Below are positions 47,801 through 52,741 of a stretch of DNA of 52,741 bases, one piece after another (positions within the stretch are counted from its first letter, which is position 1; each line of letters opens with the position of its first letter). Below the pieces are notes generated by a model. It saw only the letters and a program-made list of their open reading frames with translations, did no database searches and was not told where the DNA came from. The position numbers were made by a program, and so were the translations under genes. The stretch covers positions 1 to 52,741 of the forward strand of contig JABDHA010000021.1 of assembly GCA_013285705.1 (NCBI GenBank). The letters run 5' to 3'. Source of the stretch: Acidobacteriota bacterium (GTDB lineage: Bacteria; Acidobacteriota; Terriglobia; Terriglobales; Acidobacteriaceae).

Positions 47801-48349
47801 AGCAGCATCGTCTATCAACTGCCATTCGGCATGGGCCGTACTTTCCTGAACAAGAATCGCCTGCTGGATACAGTTGTTGGCGGATGGCAGGTATCGGCTA
47901 TCGTGATCAATCAGAGCGGCAACCCGTTTACAGTGCTATTCAACGGCCCCAACAACTCCTATTCGCAGGCCGGGGCATGGTATCCCAATGTTCTGCATCC
48001 AGCGCAAAACGGGAAGCAGAGTCTCTCACAGTGGTACGATCCAACTGCCTTCGTGACGGCGAGCAATGGAACGTTTGGCAATTCGAGCCGAAACTCACTT
48101 CGTGCGCCTGGCATCGATACGGCAAATCTCTCGATGGGGAAGACCTTTAATCTCTTCGAGAATGTTGGTCTGCAACTAAGGGCGGATGCGTCCAACGTAT
48201 TTAACCATCCAAACTTCGACGCTCCTGACGTCAACTTCAATGATCCTGTGAACCTGTCGACTCCCGGCAGACCACAGGGCGCAGGAGCTATCAGCGCAAC
48301 GACGGTAGGCGGCCGCAATATGCAGATCAGCGCACGCGTCGAGTTTTAA
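44891..48349 (+). CDS. TonB-dependent receptor, Oar-like
   Basis: This 1,152-residue outer-membrane receptor has a signal peptide (about 1-34). A carboxypeptidase-regulatory-like domain follows (38-125; GTVTDPTGAVVPGATVSVMN), then a plug (about 130-265; VSLNGGMPFSGNFLSDGGSV, FNQITKGGTNQFHGTAYEHF). The large barrel ends ISARVEF. Two Cys in WNCPIACYHDD and two in GNICCDS probably lie in extracellular loops. It differs clearly from the receptor at 8.9 kb (different plug and loops), so the two have distinct ligands. It is divergent from the GH116 gene and carries a terminator immediately downstream, so it is monocistronic. A sugar or glycoside ligand is inferred from that neighbour. Confidence 0.92.
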   Translation: MDMIQERLLCICRKFCQLLFTISFLLCAGVAAHGQSSSTGDIRGTVTDPTGAVVPGATVSVMNVNTGEEKVFKTNRDGIYDTVSTPNGHYTVTIVASGFESLVLGPITLDVGAITLNGHLKVGSAEQRIVVTADTASLLRTESGEQSTTLDAKTMLQLPQVGQDWANFTILLPGSAGASSTGNQVANPGVSVSLNGGMPFSGNFLSDGGSVTNPHSADVETDTFETVAEVEIDDSNFSAQYGIGGAVFNQITKGGTNQFHGTAYEHFQNDALDARSYFNAPGQPVPPLKFNQFGGSVGGPILRKKLFFYFNYDKTIDNSSYSGTTSMPTNQLKGVNTPNGQFDLTQLLTLDGNGNKIPIADPNNPNQNYINPCNGQPVYLGELFDPASQTTVNGQMCRFPFATDNVIPGNRVDPVAKNIVQYFPQPNQNTSQGINGDYYYVVPEPNPSTRVFGRIDYDFNEKNRLTSSIAVRDANTPVYSEWNCPIACYHDDTSDYSSQTSDVWSFSSTFVNEFRFSFNRQGSFLAPFSINLGIPQTIGLQYAKANLFPNLNITGNICCDSPYAGTNTIYAQNVYQPSDVVTLIRGKHILHFGGELIMLQDNSTAWGNVDAGDFSFSGQYTQASLDATGTGAGWADFLLGDVQSWGASNSPLFGGRQKSPQVFVQDDIKLRPNLTVNVGLRYQIQDGWKEVHNRIGDFDPTIFNTASGNDGAMWFAPANHRTQAQADVYSGVLPRFGFAYSFRPDTVIRGGWGIYTSPWSVDQFGNAKGTGYGQSGSAQDLTNGVTPLTTLSGPGVLYGTNTSLPYVNASTDPTAYNGQNVNYDPYHTPLSRLYSWSLGIQREFNYGITAEVAYVARHGADLQFKGDINQIPLQNLSADDNPNGRPYPQFQQINGSTFNAVSNYNSLQAQVKKRLTNGIAFSAAYTWSKFLDDMDVSPFNGQEGTKTFQNFHDPHSNYGPSNFDIRESLKSSIVYQLPFGMGRTFLNKNRLLDTVVGGWQVSAIVINQSGNPFTVLFNGPNNSYSQAGAWYPNVLHPAQNGKQSLSQWYDPTAFVTASNGTFGNSSRNSLRAPGIDTANLSMGKTFNLFENVGLQLRADASNVFNHPNFDAPDVNFNDPVNLSTPGRPQGAGAISATTVGGRNMQISARVEF

Positions 48350-48365
48350 AACGTGTCTCCTTCAC

Positions 48366-48404
48366 CTGGAGGACAGCTTGTCGCTGTCCTCCAGGTATCT
48401 TTTT
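48366..48404 (+). terminator. Rho-independent terminator of the receptor gene
   Basis: A perfect 12-pair stem ctggaggacagc / gctgtcctccag with loop ttgtc (48366-48394) is followed by gtatcttttt. It starts 17 bases after the receptor stop. Confidence 0.9.
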
Positions 48405-48460
48405 CGAAGGAAGGGTTCTCGATTTGCGGGGCTGCCCGGGAATTAGCTGAGCACTATAAG

Positions 48461-48486
48461 CCTCGCAAGCAGAGCGATTGCGAGAG
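48461..48486. terminator. Weaker hairpin between receptor and thuA-like genes
   Basis: Arms ctcgcaa (48462-48468) and ttgcgag (48478-48484) form a seven-pair stem with a nine-base loop. It lies in the convergent spacer and could terminate the leftward ThuA-like gene, but no T-run follows on that strand. Confidence 0.35.
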
Positions 48487-48565
48487 GTATTCAGCAAAGA
48501 ACCCGTTTCAGGGACGCTGACGGGGAAGCATGGTGAATCACAAGGCCAGTTTCTTGTCGTAGTTG

Positions 48566-49312
48566 CTAACGCCGTCCGCCGAGCCAAAGCAAAGCCGCTT
48601 CAAAGAAACCGTTCTGCTGTGGACTGGTGAAAATTTTGTTGCCGTGGCCCATGTTTGTGTAGATCATTTTGTACTTCGTGTTCGTCCAGGTGACGGGTAC
48701 GTCGCCGCCTGCAAGGGTATCTTTGAATCCCAGGGGATAGTTGGAGGGGGCAAGCGTCATTAGCACCTTAATGTCGGGGCTCTGGCGCGGATCCGGCTTC
48801 CAGCTATACCACTCGTTTGCGGGCGATAGATAACTCGCCGGGAGCCCCTTCATGGCCGGGTGCGACGGATCATCGATGTCCAACGTGACCGGGAGCGGAG
48901 GCCAACTGTTGCCATAAAAAACTGTTCCGAGGAAGTCCGCAAACCATGGCCAGGTTTCACGGCTGTCCATCCAGCCTGCGATATGAAAACCGAGCCACGC
49001 TCCTCCATGTTCCATATAGTCCTGAAACGCTGTCCGCTGCGCGGCAGTGGAGGGAAACTCATCCAGCCACAGAACGACCTGGTACTGCTTCAGCACGACA
49101 GGATTCAAGTCGTTCCAGTTCGACGTCGCTTTAAATTCGAAGTTGTCCCGTTTCGCCATTGCTTCGAAAAAGGGGATGGCCTGCATGGCGAAATCCACAT
49201 GGTCCTGCTCTACATTCGTGGAGTAAAAGGCAAGAACCTGAAAGGACTTGTTCTGGCCAAAAGCAGCAGAAGCGGTGAGGGCAAGAGCCACAAGAAAACA
49301 GAAGAAGCGCAT
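48566..49312 (-). CDS. Exported ThuA-like domain protein
   Basis: This 248-residue protein (ATG 49312, MRFFCFLVALALTA) has a signal peptide to about residue 20 (AAFGQ). A ThuA-like flavodoxin-related domain follows: VLAFYSTNVEQDHVDFAMQ, VVLWLDEFPSTAAQRTAFQ, GGAWLGFHIAG, and the C-terminal VTWTNTKYKMIYTNMGHGN. ThuA-like proteins take part in trehalose and other sugar use in rhizobia and often sit with glycosidases. Here it is near the GH116 and receptor genes. The GWM and MGHG segments match the usual family pockets; the reaction is unknown. Confidence 0.85.
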   Translation of the reverse strand: MRFFCFLVALALTASAAFGQNKSFQVLAFYSTNVEQDHVDFAMQAIPFFEAMAKRDNFEFKATSNWNDLNPVVLKQYQVVLWLDEFPSTAAQRTAFQDYMEHGGAWLGFHIAGWMDSRETWPWFADFLGTVFYGNSWPPLPVTLDIDDPSHPAMKGLPASYLSPANEWYSWKPDPRQSPDIKVLMTLAPSNYPLGFKDTLAGGDVPVTWTNTKYKMIYTNMGHGNKIFTSPQQNGFFEAALLWLGGRR

Positions 49313-49423
49313 GAGCGGAATCATCGAAGAGCCATCCTTGCCGGAAACGAACGGAACTTATCGCTCGACACCGTACTTTCTAACATTTAATAATATAGTT
49401 CCACATCGAGGTTTTATCACAAT

Positions 49424-50545
49424 ATGAACCGCGGCTCCCAGGCAATTGTTTCGATCTTCCGCCACCGACGCATGTTGTGTGTCGCGGCTCTGTTGACCGC
49501 GCTTATCCCTGTCGGAATCGCTTCCGATGCACATGCAGAAAATGAAGGGCCGCAAGGCAGACTGATCACGAGCCTTGCCGTGGCCATCAATCCGGCTACC
49601 CATAAGGTATATGCCGTGAATGAGGGTGCAGGCACGGTGTCGGTTATCGATGAGCAGAGTGGATCGACTCGCACAGTGAAGGTGGGGAAGGGGCCCATCG
49701 CCCTCGCCATCAATCAGGCTACAAACAGAATCTATGTCGCCAATACCGAAAGCGGCTCAATCAGTGTGATCGATGGCGGATCGGATGAGGTGATAGCTAC
49801 GGTAAAAGCGGAACCCACTCCGTATGTGTTGGCGGTAAACGAGGCCAGCAATAAAGTCTATGTGACGTACACCTACAGTCATGTTGTGACGGTTATCGAT
49901 GGCGCAACCAATACGACACAATCGCTCAAAACTGGCAGCGCGGATGGCATAGCCCTAGATCCTGCGAGCCATACGATATTTCTTACGACCTATGAGGATC
50001 CGGACATTCGAATCGTTGATGACACAACCGGAACCATCAGCAAAATATCGGTCGGGCCGCATCTCTGGGGCATCACCTTCGATGCATCGTCACATACACT
50101 GTATCTGGCTCATACCGGAACCGCCGATATCGTTGCTCTGAATGAAAAAACTCGCGAAGTGTACACCATCCCCGTTGGTGAAATTCCCTGTGCGGTCGCG
50201 ATCAATCCAGTAACGCACACTATCTATGCCGTCAATTATGGGGATGAGACTGTGAGCGCCATCGACGCAGCGAATCGAAAGGTGATTGCCACAATGCATG
50301 TCGGCAAACACCCACAAGCTGTCACCGTCGATGCAGCACATAACCGGATCTATATCGCCAACGTACATAGCAACAGTGTTACGGTGATCGATGGCGCTAG
50401 GAATCAAGTCATTGGCACATATGACGCCGGTAGAAACCCTTATGCCCTCGCTATCGATGCGATAACTGGGCATGTATATGCTGCGAATTATGGCGAACCA
50501 CCGGTGACCCCGGTCAACGTACCAAGCGCTGTGGTGCAGCGGTAA
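49424..50545 (+). CDS. Exported seven-bladed YVTN-type beta-propeller
   Basis: This 373-residue protein has a signal peptide (about 1-38, SDAHAE) and about eight copies of a 40-45-residue motif. The motif ends in patterns like NRIYVANTESGSISVID and THTIYAVNYGDETVSAID, spaced at about residues 60, 104, 146, 187, 229, 271, 313 and 355. Seven full blades plus a closing strand make a propeller. Such lactonase/surface-layer-like YVTN proteins usually bind ligands or proteins and are not enzymes. It is divergent from the ThuA-like gene (111 bases) and convergent with the VWFA gene. It is not evidently an enzyme. Confidence 0.85.
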   Translation: MNRGSQAIVSIFRHRRMLCVAALLTALIPVGIASDAHAENEGPQGRLITSLAVAINPATHKVYAVNEGAGTVSVIDEQSGSTRTVKVGKGPIALAINQATNRIYVANTESGSISVIDGGSDEVIATVKAEPTPYVLAVNEASNKVYVTYTYSHVVTVIDGATNTTQSLKTGSADGIALDPASHTIFLTTYEDPDIRIVDDTTGTISKISVGPHLWGITFDASSHTLYLAHTGTADIVALNEKTREVYTIPVGEIPCAVAINPVTHTIYAVNYGDETVSAIDAANRKVIATMHVGKHPQAVTVDAAHNRIYIANVHSNSVTVIDGARNQVIGTYDAGRNPYALAIDAITGHVYAANYGEPPVTPVNVPSAVVQR

Positions 50546-50560
50546 ATTGCACGGCTGGGA

Positions 50561-51652
50561 CTATTCTGGAGCGGCCCCCGATGCCGGTGTCGAAAGACTT
50601 GCCGAAGGTGATACCTGGGCTTGCTGGAGCAGGCGATATCCATCGCGAGTCCGTACGTGATACTTCTGCAAGTTTTTGCCCACAAGCTTTACCGTAATCG
50701 CGCGCCAACCACGGTTGGGATTCGGCTGCGGATAGTAGCTGAGGGCATAGAGATGCGCCAGATCATCCCGGATTGAGGCAAATGCTTTTTTTTCATCGCC
50801 CCAGTTCTTGGCAAAGTAAGCTTTGCCACCGGTGGCTTTGCTCATGCGTTCAAACACCGCGGTGGAGACCGGCTCTGCCTGTGCCTGCTGAGTACTGACC
50901 ATGTAAATGATCGTTCCGGTTGATTGGGCCAACTCTGCCACGTCCTCCGGCGGCACTGAGCTTGCGTTATCAGGCCCGTTCGAGAAAACCACGATTACCT
51001 TTCGTCCTTCGATCAGTGCTGCATCCTTCACGGTCAATAAAAGACAGTTATAGAGTGCGGCATCGTCTCCGGCGACCGAGCTGCGTACGCCACGCAGCAC
51101 CTGGGACCGATCCGGAGTAAGTGTGGTGGCGCGCGAAAGATCACGACTGTAAGAATAGAAGGCTATCTTGTTGGGGCCGTCGAGGGAGCGGATGAAATCG
51201 GCGATGGAATCTTGTGCAAAGACGAATCCGCGGTACATGTAGTTGCTGGTATCGAAGAGAATGAAGACGTTGGCTCCGGCAAGATGCAAGCTTGAGATGC
51301 TGCCGGTATTGACGGCGGATTCAGCTGGCGCCGGGTCCGGAGTGGTTTCCGCGACCTGCGTAGAGGGTTTGCTGTCTAACGGAGGCTTCGCTATCAATCT
51401 GCGCGTGGGTTCACCGCCTGCCTCGAACGTGGCAATTTTTTCAGGAATCTTGTCTTCAGTGATAGCGAAATCTTCCGGAGTGAGGCCATTGATGTAGTTT
51501 CCCTTATGGTCCGTCACCGCTACATTGAGCTGCACCAGAACGACGTTCACGAAGATGCGTGACCCAGAATTCTCCTGAGCTGTTGTCCAGCTCCCCCGCG
51601 CCAGCAAAAGACCCGATAGTATCCAGAGGAACAGAAATAATTTCTTTGCCAT
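50561..51652 (-). CDS. VWFA-related protein, Acidobacteria-type
   Basis: This 363-residue exported protein starts at ATG 51652, after AGGAGG. It has a signal peptide to about residue 25, then a short domain (RIFVNVVLVQLNVAVTDHKG, then NGLTPEDFAITEDKI) typical of the VWFA-related proteins found almost only in Acidobacteria. A VWA fold occupies about 130-310 (ANVFILFDTSNYMYRGFVFA, IAFYSYSRDLSR, KVIVVFSNGPDNAS). The metal-binding DxSxS site reads DTSNY, missing the second Ser, so ion-dependent adhesion may be altered. A Ser/Ala-rich tail follows. The role is probably protein-protein contact at the cell surface or in the periplasm. Many paralogues are usual in this phylum. Confidence 0.85.
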   Translation of the reverse strand: MAKKLFLFLWILSGLLLARGSWTTAQENSGSRIFVNVVLVQLNVAVTDHKGNYINGLTPEDFAITEDKIPEKIATFEAGGEPTRRLIAKPPLDSKPSTQVAETTPDPAPAESAVNTGSISSLHLAGANVFILFDTSNYMYRGFVFAQDSIADFIRSLDGPNKIAFYSYSRDLSRATTLTPDRSQVLRGVRSSVAGDDAALYNCLLLTVKDAALIEGRKVIVVFSNGPDNASSVPPEDVAELAQSTGTIIYMVSTQQAQAEPVSTAVFERMSKATGGKAYFAKNWGDEKKAFASIRDDLAHLYALSYYPQPNPNRGWRAITVKLVGKNLQKYHVRTRDGYRLLQQAQVSPSASLSTPASGAAPE

Positions 51653-51685
51653 AACCCTCCTGTTGCGCACTCCACTTCTTACTCC

Positions 51686-52741
51686 CTAACGCTCGGCATG
51701 TGAGTCTGCCCCTGGTAACGAGGCAATTTTGCCTTGCCGGAATTCGTCCCCTGTCTCTTCCATAGCGCGCAGCACAGCCCGCCAATCCTCGAGGTCTGTG
51801 GCAAAAATCTTTGCGATCATCTGGCGTGTTAATTCGGGAACCAGACGGTTCAGCATCACCGACGAATAGCCCATTTCATCCGCCAGGCGAGCCCAATACA
51901 AATTGTTAGACTCCCAGGATTCGCCAAACAGGCGGCTGGAATACCCTCCGAAAGCGGGAAACGGTTTTACATTCAGCAGCTCGAGGGCGTTATTTCGGGC
52001 TAATGTCGGGTGAGGCACTCCAAAATCCCTTGATATACGCTCGGGTTTTGTTTCCGCCGGATGCTGATGACAGAGATTCTCCAGCTGTTGACTAGCCGTC
52101 CCCCCCGAAGCGGCTTCTACTGGATATCTCCTGCGATATTCGCTGGCTAAATAGAATGTATCTTCCGGCATCATGCGAGGGAGTATCACAGCAAGAGTTT
52201 CCGGACGCTGCAGGGCCTGCTCAGTCAGTTCTAACCGTCGCGGCGCCATGCGTTCGGAAAGAATGCCGATCACTTTGCTTCGCAGCTGGACATTTTCTAC
52301 GGAAGAGGTCAAAAGCTCTTCACCGGAGCGTTGATAGAGGGTGACAGCATGAAGTTCGTCCTGGCTCACACCCCACCAGCGCGGCACGGTCGCACTGACC
52401 AAAAGGTCAGGGACTATCTCTTTCCAGATCAAGGCCTGGACGTTTTCCGGAGCAATAAAATCCTGCTCCGTCGTGGCCAGCGCATAAGGCAAGTCAGCCA
52501 AGGAACCCATCAGATAAGCTCCACCGCCAGCCGGTATACCTACCCCAAACAGCTCAGGAGGGCGCCAGAGCCGCTGTGCACCTACAATCGTAAGTCCTGT
52601 AAAGTCATGCGAGCGGACGAGAAGCGGATTGATGTGGAGAACCTGAGCGCCCGGTGGCTCGTAGTAGGCATAGTTCAAACCAACCAGCGTATCCCGCAGA
52701 AAGGGCGCCAGTTGGCCGCGGGCGGTTTCCAGTTGTGCGGG
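51686..52741 (-). CDS. Hypothetical protein, 5' end beyond window
   Basis: The frame is open to the right edge, so at least 351 residues at the C-terminal end are visible and the start lies outside. The visible part is globular and mostly soluble: ARGQLAPFLRDTLVGLNYAYY, EPPGAQVLHINPLLVRSHDF, then RLWRPPELFGVGIPAGGGAY, and an alpha-helical tail (LNRLVPELTRQMIAKIFATD). I do not recognise it; similar long proteins without known domains occur in acidobacteria beside VWFA-related genes. It ends 33 bases before the VWFA gene start on the same strand, so they may be co-transcribed. No function is proposed. Confidence 0.6.
   Translation of the reverse strand, partial: PAQLETARGQLAPFLRDTLVGLNYAYYEPPGAQVLHINPLLVRSHDFTGLTIVGAQRLWRPPELFGVGIPAGGGAYLMGSLADLPYALATTEQDFIAPENVQALIWKEIVPDLLVSATVPRWWGVSQDELHAVTLYQRSGEELLTSSVENVQLRSKVIGILSERMAPRRLELTEQALQRPETLAVILPRMMPEDTFYLASEYRRRYPVEAASGGTASQQLENLCHQHPAETKPERISRDFGVPHPTLARNNALELLNVKPFPAFGGYSSRLFGESWESNNLYWARLADEMGYSSVMLNRLVPELTRQMIAKIFATDLEDWRAVLRAMEETGDEFRQGKIASLPGADSHAER

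Overview
The window reads as a chromosomal segment from an acidobacterium of the Terriglobia (subdivision 1) type. This rests on protein content, not on any database search. It has two very large Oar-like TonB-dependent receptors (about 1,150 residues, carboxypeptidase-regulatory-like N-terminus), a VWFA-related protein of the kind almost confined to Acidobacteria, a GH116 glycosidase, many secreted peptidase/hydrolase and beta-propeller proteins, moderately high GC, and intergenic repeats (ggggctaaagcccc-type palindromes, 'gtcatcc...gaagcg' mosaics) that I associate with this group. No phage, integrase, transposase or CRISPR array is visible.

Region 1 (1-4331): the 3' end of a mug-type uracil-DNA glycosylase, an unusual MOSC/flavin reductase/[2Fe-2S] fusion, a single-domain protoglobin, a small conserved-looking protein, a short ArgA-like N-acetyltransferase and a possible small membrane protein. 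Region 2 (4332-13440): a kdpA gene with no kdpB or kdpC, a short KdpD-like membrane histidine kinase without the KdpD N-terminal domain, a KdpE-like regulator, a TonB-dependent receptor, and a second KdpE-like regulator with a degenerate receiver. A decayed copy of the kdpA 5' end follows. This duplicated-looking, incomplete Kdp module is the most interesting part of the window.

Region 3 (13441-23310): an unknown 130-residue protein, a secreted alpha/beta hydrolase, tRNA-Thr(CGT), a MerR-HTH/TPR fusion, a lipoprotein, an enoyl-CoA hydratase, a PaiB-like flavoprotein, a frameshifted secreted/membrane protein, and a large AmiC-type cell-wall amidase. Region 4 (23311-34861): alaS, a small TonB-C-domain protein, an outer-membrane porin, recX, an S9 peptidase, a frameshifted membrane histidine kinase, and a LolA-like exported protein. 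Region 5 (34862-42005): HNH endonuclease, ComF, EamA transporter, HGSNAT-like membrane acyltransferase, OPT transporter and a lipoprotein.

Region 6 (42006-52741): a GH116 beta-glucosidase-like enzyme divergent from a second TonB-dependent receptor, with a near-perfect TetR-type operator palindrome between them. Then come a ThuA-like protein, a seven-bladed YVTN propeller, a VWFA-related protein and the 3' part of an unrecognised large protein. The first four look like a secreted/outer-membrane glycan-use neighbourhood. Most genes are monocistronic or in short pairs, and real operon-like spacing is seen only for the kinase/regulator pair. Two apparent frameshifts occur within 12 kb (near 20,516 and 32,305); they may be real decay or sequence errors.
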